Of a stretch of DNA of 64,000 bases, positions 42,885-53,300 are shown piece by piece. The notes beneath the pieces are model-generated. The model saw nothing but the letters and a program-made list of their open reading frames with translations, was not told the origin of the DNA and searched no databases. Source of the DNA: Chromatocurvus sp964613795 (GTDB lineage: Bacteria; Pseudomonadota; Gammaproteobacteria; Pseudomonadales; Halieaceae). The stretch is taken from positions 310,001 to 374,000 of the forward strand of contig CAZTJR010000001.1 in the NCBI GenBank assembly GCA_964613795.1, read 5' to 3'. The translations under genes and the position numbers were made by a program. Within the stretch, counting starts at the first letter, position 1. Each line of letters begins with the position of its first letter.

Positions 42885-44216
42885 TCAGAGGACGGCGAGA
42901 CCGCGGAAGTGTGGTGAGGCATCGCCCCAGAGCTGGTGAAGCGCAAAGCGACCGTACTCTGTTACCTCAATTTTTTCCGGCGTCACCTGCACCAGCCCGT
43001 CGCGCTCAAGTTCCGCAAGGGTGTTGGTTTCACCGTTTGTTTCCAGCAGATCGCGATAATCGGACAGCTGCAGGTTACACATGAGATCGTTCATGGCCTG
43101 GCGGCGTCGGCGCTCGGACTCACTCACAAGCATCCCCGATTGCAGTGGCAGACTGCCGCTCTGAATGGATTGCCGCCAATCGTCAAGCTGCACCTGATTC
43201 TGGACGTTGGCGGAACCGATCTGGCTTATGGCGTCGGCACCGAAACCAAACAGATCGCCGGCATGCTGCGCTGTGTAGCCCACCCAGTTACGGTGAAGCT
43301 TACCGTCAAGACGGGCGATTGACAGAGGGTCGTCGCGATGTGCAAAACAGTCCAGTCCTACCCAGTCGTATTCGTTGTCAAGCATGGCCTCGCAGGCACT
43401 GTTGAACATGGCAACCTTGTCAGCCAGGGACGGCAGGCTTGACGCATCGATGGCGCGCTGATGCTTGAAGATGTCCGGCCTGCGCGAAAATGCATGACAA
43501 ACGATCCGTTCCGGTGCCAGCTCCACCATGCGCCCGATGGTTTCCTGAATGCTGCCGAGGGTCTGGTTGGGAAGCCCGTACACCAGATCCATGCCGATCG
43601 TGTCGAAACCCTCGCTGCGGGCGCTGCCAAGTACATCCTGCAACATGGGCAGGGAATGTGATCGGCCCACCGCCAGCTGAACGGCACTGTCGATGTCGCG
43701 GACCTGAAAATTGATAATCTTGAACCCCAGCCCCTTGAGCAGCGCCAGCTGTGATGGTGAACAGCGCTTTGGGCTGGCTTCCAGAGAGGTTTCAGTCTCG
43801 CTGGAAACACTGAAGTGCTTATCGACGACATCCATCAGACGGGACAGCTGGGTATCGCTGAGGTAATTTGGCGTCCCGCCGCCCAGGTGTAGCTGCGTCA
43901 GCGGCAGATGACGACCTATCCGATCGGTGACCATCTCGATTTCCTGCTCGAGGCAATTAAGATAATCGTCAATGGCATCTCCGTTGTGCGTGATTGTGGT
44001 GTGGTGATCACAACTAAGACAGCGGGACGGGCAGAATGGCAGGCGTATGTGAATGGCGATATTCCTGCTGCCCGTGGCGCTCCATGAGGACAACACATCG
44101 GCATAATCGCCAGCAGTGAGGCCTGGAGTATGAATGGAGCCAAATAAGGGCGGCAATTGGTCGAGATCGCCGCTCGAGTGTGCGATGTAGTCAGGCAATT
44201 GGACCAGTGGGCTCAT
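42885..44216 (-). CDS. hemN: Oxygen-independent coproporphyrinogen III oxidase-like HemN
   Basis: HemN is a radical-SAM enzyme that converts coproporphyrinogen III to protoporphyrinogen IX without O2. The 443 residues have the cluster motif CPSRCLSCDHHT (C-x3-C-x2-C), LHLGGGTPNYLS, and IGMDLVYGLPNQTLGSIQETIGRMVEL. AGGAGG stands 8 nt before the ATG. A PpsR-like site lies about 160 bases upstream. It is the last left-going PGC gene, after puhE. The C-terminus matches HemN, not the shorter HemW type. Confidence 0.9.
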   Translation of the reverse strand: MSPLVQLPDYIAHSSGDLDQLPPLFGSIHTPGLTAGDYADVLSSWSATGSRNIAIHIRLPFCPSRCLSCDHHTTITHNGDAIDDYLNCLEQEIEMVTDRIGRHLPLTQLHLGGGTPNYLSDTQLSRLMDVVDKHFSVSSETETSLEASPKRCSPSQLALLKGLGFKIINFQVRDIDSAVQLAVGRSHSLPMLQDVLGSARSEGFDTIGMDLVYGLPNQTLGSIQETIGRMVELAPERIVCHAFSRRPDIFKHQRAIDASSLPSLADKVAMFNSACEAMLDNEYDWVGLDCFAHRDDPLSIARLDGKLHRNWVGYTAQHAGDLFGFGADAISQIGSANVQNQVQLDDWRQSIQSGSLPLQSGMLVSESERRRRQAMNDLMCNLQLSDYRDLLETNGETNTLAELERDGLVQVTPEKIEVTEYGRFALHQLWGDASPHFRGLAVL

Positions 44217-44372
44217 CGAGCACCTCCTCCTGTACGCTGCGGTACAACTGGTCTGGCAGTGACTCCTCTGCTGGTGCAGAGAGGTGTCAGATAACAGTTT
44301 TTAGACAGTGGGTACGTTAGTTTCCAGTTCTTGTTTGTTTTCATTTTCCAGAGTAGAAGCCGCTGATAGCCC

Positions 44373-44390
44373 TGTCAAATAATATTGACA
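44373..44390. promoter_or_regulatory. PpsR/CrtJ-type operator upstream of hemN
   Basis: TGTCAAATAATATTGACA is an exact and almost fully palindromic TGT-N12-ACA. Read leftwards it offers a TTGACA -35 box with TACTCT 17 bp on (44355-44350). It is a single site, in the 207-base puhE-hemN spacer, which otherwise holds no gene I can see. Confidence 0.65.
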
Positions 44391-44423
44391 CTATTCCTGC
44401 CGGCGCGGGGTGTGGCCCTGCGC

Positions 44424-45308
44424 TTAAAAGGCCGGGGAGCGCGTCCCCTGGCCCGATGCTGTGCTTCCTGCTGTCGCCTGCCCCGGCATGGCTACCTTGC
44501 AGGCAGGCGGTTTGCGGGCAGATGCTCTCTGGCTGGTGCGGGCGCGAACGCGCTCTGCCGCGGTGATCGCCCACTGCCAGAGTGCGCTGTCACGCACGGG
44601 CAGAACCAGGAACCAGTGCTCCAGTATGGCCAGTGCGAGCAGCGTACAGACCAGTGAAGAGGACAGGCGGTCGACGGCATTATCCGCGCTCGAGGCCGCC
44701 AGAGCGAGCAGAGTGGCCACGATTGTCGCCAGTCCCACCGAAAAGGGAAACAGCCAGTTCATCGCCCGCGTGCGCATGTAGCTGACCAGGTAGCGGTTGC
44801 GTTCCGGCAGCCAGTGCTCATTGAAATTGGACACCCCGAGGTAGAGGTTCAGCTTGGCGCTCCAGCGCATCAGCCACAGCGTCAGGTAGGTGCCCGCCGC
44901 CACCTGGTTGGGAGCCTTCCAGGACAGTGCGATGATTGCGACGCCACAGGCGACGACAGCGAGTTCATGGTGAATGCTGGTCGCTATAGCGAGCCGGAAG
45001 CGCCGCCAGCCGCTGATTCCGGCGGGGCATGGTTGGCTGTTATTGCCGGTCAGGAAGCCCATCAGGTAGCTGATCTCCAGCGCGCCCCAGACGGTCAACG
45101 CTACCGCGAAACCGGCAATGGCAGCCGGCTGGGAGTGCTCTGCGGAAATGCCGGGCAGCAGGGCGAGGCTGGCGAGTGCAAGCAGTGCAAAGCCGCCCAC
45201 GCTCCAGGCGTGGCTGCGGCGAGGCAGCAGATTCAGATAGAGAATAATCCCGGTGCTGAGCCACCAGCCAAGCAGAGCAATCGAAATAGCGAGCAGATAG
45301 CTGGACAC
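44424..45308 (-). CDS. puhE: Photosynthetic complex assembly protein PuhE
   Basis: A 294-residue polytopic membrane protein of the DUF3623/PuhE family (putative photosynthetic complex assembly protein 2). SYLLAISIALLGWWLSTGIILYL, TSIHHELAVVACGVAIIAL, LWLMRWSAKLNLYLGVSNFNE and HLP-type WLPERNRYLVSYM are the family blocks. The start is GTG, 10 nt after puhC. PuhE moderates reaction-centre and bacteriochlorophyll formation in Rhodobacter; the molecular role is unclear. The C-terminal tail is basic and Ser/Ala-rich. Confidence 0.9.
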   Translation of the reverse strand: MSSYLLAISIALLGWWLSTGIILYLNLLPRRSHAWSVGGFALLALASLALLPGISAEHSQPAAIAGFAVALTVWGALEISYLMGFLTGNNSQPCPAGISGWRRFRLAIATSIHHELAVVACGVAIIALSWKAPNQVAAGTYLTLWLMRWSAKLNLYLGVSNFNEHWLPERNRYLVSYMRTRAMNWLFPFSVGLATIVATLLALAASSADNAVDRLSSSLVCTLLALAILEHWFLVLPVRDSALWQWAITAAERVRARTSQRASARKPPACKVAMPGQATAGSTASGQGTRSPAF

Positions 45309-45318
45309 TGGTCGTTCG

Positions 45319-45774
45319 CTATCGGGTGGCGGCGACGGCTTTGTTCAACAAGGTGTTGAAGGAGCCGATGTTGGTGGGACCGAATGCCACCAGGTTTATG
45401 TATGTGCCCACGGAAGGATCTTCGATCACAATACTGCCATCCGCATAGGCAACAAGACGAAAGGGCGGCATCATGTCGATATCGCGACTGCGACGTTCGC
45501 GCGCCATGCCGCGCATGACGCCGCGAATGAAGCTGTCCTGAGCGGGCTCGAGCGTGGCGATATGACTGTCGGTGCTCTGTTCAAAAACATGAACCTCACC
45601 ACCCCCGACATCCACGAAGCGCAGTGCGACCTCGTGGACTACTTCACTGTCGACCTTCGTGTCCGGTGTGAATCCGGAGAGGCGCATTGCGGCCACCGTT
45701 GCCACCGTCAGGATGACAATGGCGCCGACCAGTGTTGCCAGCCAGCGCGTCGGTGACCAGTGGCGTGGATTCAC
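45319..45774 (-). CDS. puhC: Photosynthetic complex assembly protein PuhC
   Basis: A 151-residue protein with one N-terminal membrane helix (LATLVGAIVILTVATVAAMRL) and a periplasmic domain (ALRFVDVGGGEVHVFEQ, DSFIRGVMRGMARERR, RLVAYADGSIVIEDPSVGTYINLVAFG). These blocks match PuhC, which helps assemble the RC-LH1 core. The start is GTG and overlaps the puhB stop (GTGA). Confidence 0.92.
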   Translation of the reverse strand: MNPRHWSPTRWLATLVGAIVILTVATVAAMRLSGFTPDTKVDSEVVHEVALRFVDVGGGEVHVFEQSTDSHIATLEPAQDSFIRGVMRGMARERRSRDIDMMPPFRLVAYADGSIVIEDPSVGTYINLVAFGPTNIGSFNTLLNKAVAATR

Positions 45775-46439
45775 GCCAGCGCTCCCGCCTGTTCCAGTCC
45801 GCGCGATTCGGGCTGTCGGGTCGTCTTAGAGACGCTGACAGCCGCGTTGGTGCGAACGTCGTCACGGTGCTCGGCGACGGCAGCCGCCAGCTCCCCCGCA
45901 ACGCGGGTGGCGGCCGGCACATTGCGCAGCATCGGTATGACGGGGGACATGCTCCACGGGCGTGCATGGGGCCACAGCGCCCAGTAGGAGATCTGCTCAC
46001 CATCCTCGAGCCGCAGGGCGATGTCACCGCTGCCATCGTTGAATGCTCGCAGGTCCGCAGCGTGCATCCGATCGAAGGGCAGATTGATCATCATTGGTAT
46101 CGCGACACCGAAGCGCAATACAACGCGCTTGTTGGTTATCGTGTATACGGTGCTGCGTGCGAACAGCCAGGCGAGTCCGGACAGGAGCCCAAGGGTGAAC
46201 AGGCCCAGCGCGGCCTGCCACGCCAGACTCGCCATGCCACCGACGACGTCGCCGCCGCCGCTGTAGTGGATCACCTGGTGCGCGCCTATCAGAATGGCAA
46301 AATAGAGGCCAAACTGCTGAACCCTGAATGTCCGCCGCGCCATGCTGCGCCAGTCAGGTGACCCCTGCCAGGTCATGTGCTCGCCCGCGGGGAGCTCCTC
46401 CGGCAGGCCTTTTACCGGTTCAATTTCATACTCGTTCAT
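45771..46439 (-). CDS. puhB: Photosynthetic complex assembly protein PuhB
   Basis: The 222-residue PuhB begins EYEIEPVKGLPEELPAGEHMTWQGSPDW, has membrane helices around residues 45-110, and a PH-like part with TVYTITNKRVVLRFGVAIPMMINLPFDRM. It aids reaction-centre assembly. It overlaps puhA and puhC by 4 nt at both ends. Confidence 0.94.
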   Translation of the reverse strand: MNEYEIEPVKGLPEELPAGEHMTWQGSPDWRSMARRTFRVQQFGLYFAILIGAHQVIHYSGGGDVVGGMASLAWQAALGLFTLGLLSGLAWLFARSTVYTITNKRVVLRFGVAIPMMINLPFDRMHAADLRAFNDGSGDIALRLEDGEQISYWALWPHARPWSMSPVIPMLRNVPAATRVAGELAAAVAEHRDDVRTNAAVSVSKTTRQPESRGLEQAGALA

Positions 46440-47251
46440 ATCAGGGGCTCCGTGCGTTCAGCCGTTGCGTAAAGAGTACCTCCGCCGTAGTAGGCGCAGA
46501 CCTGATCCTCTTCCTGCAGGGTGATCTGGTCAGGGTTTGCCAGCGTCGGGACATGGGCGAAGTGTTCTGCCTTGATGGAGCGCACGCGAACGGTACCGTC
46601 CTTGCCACTGACACGCGCCAGTGTGATCGGCAGCAGCACCCGGCGCGGTCCGCTATCAGAACTTACTTCAACGCCTTCGGCGTCATCGGCATGAAAACCC
46701 GTGCAGGCCACTTCCAGGTAGCGTACCTGGGGTTCTGCGCGATCGACCCACAGATCCACCACTTCGCCTGCTTTTTCACCGTCGAGGCCGTAGACCGCCT
46801 TGCCGCGGGGGTCGGGATCCTTTTCATTGATGGCAAAGTCAGTAGCCACCCGCATCGGGACGACCTTCGGCTGGCCGTCGATGGTCAGGTCCGGCACCTG
46901 CGGTCGTATCGCCCAGGCTCCCGGACCAACGCCGTCGCGCATTGGATCCCCGGTGGGGTGGTGCGCTGAGCCGAAGGTGCCGTCAAGCGGCTTTGCCGCC
47001 ATTTCATATTCCGCGGGATCCTGACGCGGCGCCATGACCGAATCCTGTCCGTGCGGCATCAGGTACTCCTTGGTATCCGGCAGGTCCGGAAAACCGACCA
47101 CACGGATATTGCGGTGAGCGTCAGTGAGCAGTGGGTAGCCCTCGCGTTTACCCTCCCGGTGCAAATAAAGCACCAAAAGCAGGAAAAATAGCCAGAACGC
47201 ATATAGCGCCAGTTGTGCTACGTCAATGTAGCCAGTGATTGCACCTGTCAT
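46436..47251 (-). CDS. puhA: Reaction centre H subunit PuhA
   Basis: The 271-residue H subunit has a single N-terminal helix (VAQLALYAFWLFFLLLVLYLHREGKREGYPL) and a cytoplasmic beta-rich domain (GFPDLPDTKEYLMPHGQ, GVGPGAWAIRPQVPDLT, VVDLWVDRAEPQVRYLEV). It caps the L and M subunits and controls proton uptake to QB. GGAGG precedes the ATG. Confidence 0.97.
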   Translation of the reverse strand: MTGAITGYIDVAQLALYAFWLFFLLLVLYLHREGKREGYPLLTDAHRNIRVVGFPDLPDTKEYLMPHGQDSVMAPRQDPAEYEMAAKPLDGTFGSAHHPTGDPMRDGVGPGAWAIRPQVPDLTIDGQPKVVPMRVATDFAINEKDPDPRGKAVYGLDGEKAGEVVDLWVDRAEPQVRYLEVACTGFHADDAEGVEVSSDSGPRRVLLPITLARVSGKDGTVRVRSIKAEHFAHVPTLANPDQITLQEEDQVCAYYGGGTLYATAERTEPLI

Positions 47252-47276
47252 ATCGAGACCTCCAGTTGGACTCTTG

Positions 47277-48704
47277 TCATTCGGGAAACTCCGCTAGATA
47301 AAATGCCGGCTGCTTTACCGCCAGCTCGCCAGGGCCGCGCACGAGCGGGCCGATAGTGATCAGTGCGGCAAACAACACCGCAATTTCAAGATGATAGACC
47401 GCGCCGTAGCCGGTAGCCGGGCCGCTCAGCGCGACCCCGAGCGTGCCTGCATCCGCCATGTGGGTAACGATGTCGCGCAGCGCGCCGCCCGCCGCTATGG
47501 CAAGGCCGGTAGCGGTAGCCTGCACGGCTCCCCAGGCACCGAGGGCCATGCCGGCACCGCCCTGCTGGCCAAGATTCATGGCAGCAGTCAGCGTGCCTAC
47601 TGCAAATAATCCGTTACCAAAGCCGATGACCAGCGAGCCGCTGCGGAACAGCGTGGCGGAATCCAGTGGCGCGGACATGATGACTGCCGCGAACGCAAAA
47701 ATGCCGGCAACAGCGCCATAGGCCGACAGGCGAATCGGGTCCGCGCCCTGACTGAGCTGGCGCGACGCAATGATGAAAGCAGAAAGCATACCGAGGGCGA
47801 AGATGGCCGTGAGGCCGGTGGTGGCGCTCACCGACAGACCAAGTACTTCGCCACCGTAAGGTTCCAGCAGGATGTCCTGCATGGCGAAGCCGGCGCTGCC
47901 GAGACCGACGGCAATCAGAAGGCGCAGTGTACGGCCCTGTTGGCGGAACTGCGCCCAGGCAACGGCGAAGGGGGGACGCGGGGTTTCCCGGTTGCGGGCC
48001 GGGTTGCGCGGTTCCTGCTTCCACAGGGCGATGGCGTTGAGCAGTGCCGTCAGCGCTGCCGCACCCTGTATGACCTGAATCAGCCGCAGCTGGCTGAAAT
48101 TCGCCAGCAACAAGGCGAACAGGAATGAACTGCCGATCATTCCCACCAGCAGCATTACATACATCATGGCAACGACGCGCGGACGGGTCCGCTCGGTACC
48201 AAGATCCGTCGCCAGTGCCAGACCTGCCGTCTGCGTGGTGTGCATACCCGCACCCACCAGCAGGAATGCCAGTGCAGCGGCCGCGGGCCCGACCCAGCTA
48301 GGCCCCTGGAAAGGCTCGGCCAGAACCAGCAGCGCAAAGGGCATAATGGCCAGCCCACCGAACTGAGCCAGAGTGCCGAGCCAGATATACGGCACCCGGC
48401 GCCAGCCAAGCGCAGAGCGATGATGGTCGCTGCGGAAACCGATCAGCGCACGCAGCGGCGCAAACAGCAGTGGCAGCGACACCATCAGTGACACCAGCCA
48501 CGCGGCCTGGCCGAGCTCAAGCACCAGCACCCGGTTAAGGGTGCCGTTGAGCAATACGAATGCCATGCCCACAGAAATCTGGAACAGTGAGAGCCGCAGC
48601 AGACGCCCGAGCGGGAGATCTTCTGTAACGGCATCGGCAAACGGTAGCCAGCGAGTGCCGGCTCGTGACAGAAAGGTCTGGGTAAATGCGACGGAGCGCT
48701 TCAT
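47277..48704 (-). CDS. lhaA: LH1 assembly protein LhaA (PucC-like MFS)
   Basis: A 475-residue major-facilitator-type protein of about 12 helices. LPLGRLLRLSLFQISVGMAFVLLNGTLNRVLVLEL, GFRSDHHRSALGWRRVPYIW and GFAMQDILLEPYGGEVLGLSV are the marks of the LhaA/PucC/Bch2 group. Its place directly upstream of puhA identifies LhaA, which is needed for LH1 antenna assembly. It is a paralogue of bch2 at 60024. Confidence 0.93.
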   Translation of the reverse strand: MKRSVAFTQTFLSRAGTRWLPFADAVTEDLPLGRLLRLSLFQISVGMAFVLLNGTLNRVLVLELGQAAWLVSLMVSLPLLFAPLRALIGFRSDHHRSALGWRRVPYIWLGTLAQFGGLAIMPFALLVLAEPFQGPSWVGPAAAALAFLLVGAGMHTTQTAGLALATDLGTERTRPRVVAMMYVMLLVGMIGSSFLFALLLANFSQLRLIQVIQGAAALTALLNAIALWKQEPRNPARNRETPRPPFAVAWAQFRQQGRTLRLLIAVGLGSAGFAMQDILLEPYGGEVLGLSVSATTGLTAIFALGMLSAFIIASRQLSQGADPIRLSAYGAVAGIFAFAAVIMSAPLDSATLFRSGSLVIGFGNGLFAVGTLTAAMNLGQQGGAGMALGAWGAVQATATGLAIAAGGALRDIVTHMADAGTLGVALSGPATGYGAVYHLEIAVLFAALITIGPLVRGPGELAVKQPAFYLAEFPE

Positions 48705-48713
48705 TCTGCCGGC

Positions 48714-49415
48714 CTATTGTCGACGCAGCTCACACGCCTGTGACGTGTAGAAACCACTTTTTACCCGATGTCCACGGCCGCGTTGCCACGCGCGTAAAGA
48801 CTCCGCGGTATCCAGCTGTCGAAAGAGTTTTTCCTCGCCGATTGGCTCAATGGAAGGCGCGCGATCGCCGCGCGGAAACAGAGAGCCTGCCGCGTGCATC
48901 ACCGACAGCAGCGGTGTCCGCGGCGCAAAGGTAAAGACGATGCTGGTGGACACCTTTGACGCCAGCTGAGTCAATACCTTGACCGCATCCGTTGCGTTGT
49001 AATGAATGACCGAATCCATGGCGACGGCGTGATCGAAGTCGGCGAGATCCAGCTCAGACATGTCTCCGACCCGGAAGTCGATGCTGCCCTCGCCAATCTC
49101 CGCAGGGACGCGTTCGCGTGCCAGTTCAACCAGCGTCGGTGACAGGTCGATGGCAACTACCTGTGCGCCGCGCCGTGCCGCCTCAACAGACAGGGCGCCG
49201 GTGCCGCAGCCGGCATCGAGAATCCGCAATCCGCGCAGATCCTCGGGCAGCCAGCTGAGCAGGGTGTTGCGCATTTCGTCGCGACCCGCGCGCACGGTCT
49301 GCCGAATTCGGCTGACCGGTGCGTCCGAGGTCAAGCGTGACCAGGCGTCCGCCGCCGTGCGATCGAAGTAGGTCTCGATCTCCGAGCGGCGTTCCTCGTA
49401 AGTGTTTTCGCCCAT
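48714..49415 (-). CDS. bchM: Mg-protoporphyrin IX methyltransferase BchM
   Basis: BchM esterifies the ring-C propionate of Mg-protoporphyrin IX using SAM. The 233 residues have YFDRTAADAWSRLTSD, the SAM motif LRILDAGCGTGALSVEAARRGA, FDHAVAMDSVIHY and RSGFYTS-like VKSGFYTSQA. The ATG overlaps the bchL stop (TGATG). Confidence 0.96.
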   Translation of the reverse strand: MGENTYEERRSEIETYFDRTAADAWSRLTSDAPVSRIRQTVRAGRDEMRNTLLSWLPEDLRGLRILDAGCGTGALSVEAARRGAQVVAIDLSPTLVELARERVPAEIGEGSIDFRVGDMSELDLADFDHAVAMDSVIHYNATDAVKVLTQLASKVSTSIVFTFAPRTPLLSVMHAAGSLFPRGDRAPSIEPIGEEKLFRQLDTAESLRAWQRGRGHRVKSGFYTSQACELRRQ

Positions 49416-50332
49416 CAGTCGAATCCCAGAAAATCGAACAGGTCCCGGTCTTTCATCGGCGTGACCGGTGTCGGCTCACGGCCAGCAAGCAGGTTGCGGG
49501 CCAGGCTGAGATATTCCTCCTGCACCGCCTCAAGACCTTCGCAGTTCTCCATTTCGAACAGGGTCGATTTTTTCAGGCGGCTGCGTCTGATGATGTCGAG
49601 ATCGGGGAAGTGCGCGATGCGATTGAATCCGACCTGCTCATTGAAACGATCGATCTCATCGGTCTTGGCGCTGCGGTTGGCAATAACACCGCCGAATCGT
49701 ACGCCGTAGTTCTTGGCCTTGGCCTCGATTGCCGTGGCAATGCGGTTCATGGCAAAAATCGAGTCAAAATCATTGGCGGTGACAACGAGCGCGCGCTCCG
49801 CGTGCTGCAAGGGCGAGGCAAAGCCACCGCACACCACATCGCCCAGAACGTCGAAGATGACGATGTCGGTATCTTCCAGAAGGTGGAACTGCTTGAGCAA
49901 CTTCACCGTCTGGCCCACGACGTAGCCACCGCAGCCGGTGCCCGCAGGGGGGCCGCCCGCCTCAACACACATCACGCCGTTATAGCCTTCGAAGACGAAA
50001 TCCTCGATACGCAGTTCCTCGGCGTGGAAATCGACTGCTTCGAGTGCATCGATGACGGTGGGCTTGAGGCACTTGGTCAGCGTGAAGGTCGAATCGTGCT
50101 TCGGATCACAACCTATCTGAATCACGCGTTTGCCGAGCTTCGAGAAGGCCACGGACAGGTTGGAGGAGGTTGTCGACTTGCCAATTCCTCCCTTGCCATA
50201 AATGGCGAATACCTGGGCCTTGCCGATGTTGATCTCGGGGTCGAGGTGTACCTGCTCGCTGCCGTCGCCATCCGGCGGTGCCGTCGGTGACGGATCGACC
50301 AGTCGTACGGGTATGCTATTACCTAAACTCAT
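49415..50332 (-). CDS. bchL: Dark protochlorophyllide reductase iron protein BchL
   Basis: The 305-residue NifH-like ATPase donates electrons to BchNB. YGKGGIGKSTTSSNL (P-loop), CDPKHDSTFTLT, the cluster cysteines in GTGCGGYVVG and DVLGDVVCGGFA, and DFDSIFAMNRI are all present. It overlaps bchH by 4 nt. Confidence 0.98.
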   Translation of the reverse strand: MSLGNSIPVRLVDPSPTAPPDGDGSEQVHLDPEINIGKAQVFAIYGKGGIGKSTTSSNLSVAFSKLGKRVIQIGCDPKHDSTFTLTKCLKPTVIDALEAVDFHAEELRIEDFVFEGYNGVMCVEAGGPPAGTGCGGYVVGQTVKLLKQFHLLEDTDIVIFDVLGDVVCGGFASPLQHAERALVVTANDFDSIFAMNRIATAIEAKAKNYGVRFGGVIANRSAKTDEIDRFNEQVGFNRIAHFPDLDIIRRSRLKKSTLFEMENCEGLEAVQEEYLSLARNLLAGREPTPVTPMKDRDLFDFLGFD

Positions 50333-53300
50333 GCTGCTACCTCTTCAGTGACGCCCTCTAACCAGTCCTCAAGATCCTCGCCCGCTTTGCGCAACGCGTC
50401 CAGAGTGGCTTCGTCAGGGTTCCAGTATTTACGATCGTGCGCTTCCAGCAGGCGGTTGGCGACCTTCACTGAGGCCGCCGGATTGAGCTTTGCCAGCCGA
50501 TTGCGCATGTCCTCGTCGAGAATGAATGTTTCGGACATTTTCTGGTAGACCCAGGGAGCGACCTGCCCCGTGGTGGCTGACCAGCCCATGGTGTTGGTGA
50601 CGTGGGATTCGATCTGTCGCACGCCTTCGAAGCCGTGTTCGAGAACGCTTTCGTACCACTTCGGGTTGAGAACGCGTGTGCGTGTTTCCAGCGCAACCTG
50701 TTCGGACAGCGTTCGCACCTTGCCGTTGCTGGTGGTCTGGTCCGAGATGTAGACGGGTACGTCCTCGCCGCGTGAGCGCTTGACCGCCCGGCTGATGCCG
50801 CCGAGGGTGTCAAAGTAATGATCTACGGTTGTGATGCCTACCTCGACGGAGTCGAGATTCTGGTAGGCGAGCTGTACCGTGGAGAGCATATCATTCAGAA
50901 GCGCTGGCTGCGGTGCTGCCTGGCCACTGCGGCTGTAGGCGTAGCACTTGCGCTGTGTGTAGGTATCGGCCAGCTCGCCTTCGTCATCCCAGCGGCTGTT
51001 GTCGATCAGCAGGTTGACGTTGGAACCATAGGCGCCTTCGGCATTGCTGAACACCCGCAGGGCAGCGGTCTCTAGATCGACGCCGTGAGCGGCCTGGTGA
51101 GCCAGCGCATGCTTGCGCACGAAATTCAGCTCCGCAGGCTCGTCGGCTGCAGCCGCCAGGTAGGTGGCCTCTGCCAGCATGCGTGTCTGCAGCGGCAGCA
51201 GGTCGCGGAAGATGCCGGACAGCGTGATCACGACATCGATACGCGGTCGACCGAGTTCCTCCAGCGGTGTCAGCGTAGCACCGCAAATGCGGCCGTAGCC
51301 ATCGAAGCGTGGTTCCGCACCGAGCAGCGCCAGTGCCTGCCCGATCGGGCCCCCTTCGTTTTTCAGGTTGTCTGATCCCCAGAGCACCAGTGCGACAGAT
51401 TCCGGCAGACCATTGCCCTCGACGGCATGCCGATCGAGAAGGTTCTGGGTCTGGCGGCGGGCATCGCGCATGGCGAAGGCACTCGGCAGGCGGAAGGGAT
51501 CAAAGCCATGGACATTGCGGCCTGTAGGCAGCACGTCCGGTGTGCGCAGCAGATCACCGCCGGGTGCGGGTCGGATGAATCCGCCATCCAGCGCATGCAG
51601 TATGGCCTCCAGTTCGCCGCTGTTGTCGAGTAGCGTGGCGGTGTGGGCCAGTTCGCGGCAGGCGGCGAGAAGATCTTCTTCCGATTTGTCCCCGGCATCG
51701 ATCATGGACGCCAGTGCTTCCGGCGTTGCGCCCTCGAGGAGCGCCTCGCAGGCCTTCCCGTCCAGCGTCAGTGTGTGGCTGGCGTGTGCAATGGCCTGTA
51801 AGAGGTCGGACCGTTCGCTGCGTGAGGGCAGGTCGCCCACCACGTGAAGGCCGTGGGGAATCAGCGTCTGCTCCACTTCGAGCAGTTCTCGACGCAGAGC
51901 TTCGATGTTATCGCCGCTGTCCTCGGTCCAGGTGGGTGACGCCGGGCAGAGGTCGAGTTCACTGCCCTGAAGCTGTATCAGAGCGGCGAGGTCATCGCGC
52001 GCAACACTGCCGCGATCCTGCTCGCTGCGCCAGCGATCTATGGACGCCTTCAACTCCAGCATGCCCTGATAAAGATCGGACTGCGTGATCGGCGGCGTCA
52101 TGTAGCTGATCAGGGTGGCAGCTGACCGGCGCTTGGCAATCAGGCCTTCCGAAGGATTGTTGGATGCGTACAGATAGAAATTCGGCAGATCGGAAATCAG
52201 GCGGTCCGGCCAGCAGGAACCGGCCATGCCAGTCTGCTTGCCGGGCATGAATTCTAGAGCACCGTGGGTGCCGAAGTGCAGGACCGAATTGGCACCAAAG
52301 TCCTCGCGCAAATAGCGATAGAAGGCAGAGAACGCGTGTGTCGGGGCGAAGCCGCGCTCAAACAGCAGACGCATCGGGTCGCCTTCGTAGCCAAAGCCTG
52401 GCTGCACGCCAACCATGACGTTGCCGAATTGTGCACCCATGATGAAGATAGAGCGGCCGTCGGTCAGGTCCTTGCCGGGCGCCGGGCCCCACTGGGCTTC
52501 GATTTCCTCAAGATAGGGCTCGCGGGCGACATGGTCATCCGCACTGATCGTTGCCTGGATGTTGGTCATGGCGCCGTACTGCGCCGCGTTACCTTCGATA
52601 ATAGCACTGCGCAGGGCGTCCACATCGGCGGGCATGTCGATGCTGTAGCCCTGGGCCCGCATGGCCTGCAGCGTGTTAAAGATCGACCGGAAAACAGACA
52701 GGTTGGCTGCCGTGCCGGTGTTCCCGGCGTGTGGCGGAAAGTTGAAGATGACCAGCGCGACCTTGCGCTCGGCGCGCGGCGTGTTGCGCATGAGAACCAG
52801 CTTTTCCACCCGGTTGACCAGCATGCCGATTCGCTCATGATGAGCGCGCATGTCGTGGCGGTTGTTCTCTTCGGCCTTGTCTGATCGACCCCCGAAAATG
52901 GCCGGTCCTGTAGCGCCGTCCAGTTCCGGAATGGCGACCATCATGGTGGCCTCGATGGGCATCAGACCGTGATCGGAATTTTCCCACTGCTCCAGGCTCT
53001 GGAATTCCAGGGCGTGGGCGGCAATGTAGGGGACGTCGAGCTTGGCCAGCATGTCCTCAGCGGCGCGGGAGTCATTGTAGGCAGGTCCGCCGACCAGGGA
53101 GAAGCCGGTCAATGACACCACGGCATCGACCACGGGCTCGCCGTTGGCAATAAAGTACTCCTCAACCGCCGGTCGAGCGTCGAGGCCGCTGGCGAACGCC
53201 GTTACGACGTTGAAATTTCGGCTGCGCAGACCGGCGATCATGGCGTCGTAGTGCTGGGTGTTGCCCGCCAGCGCATAGGATCGCATGATCAGCAGGCCGA

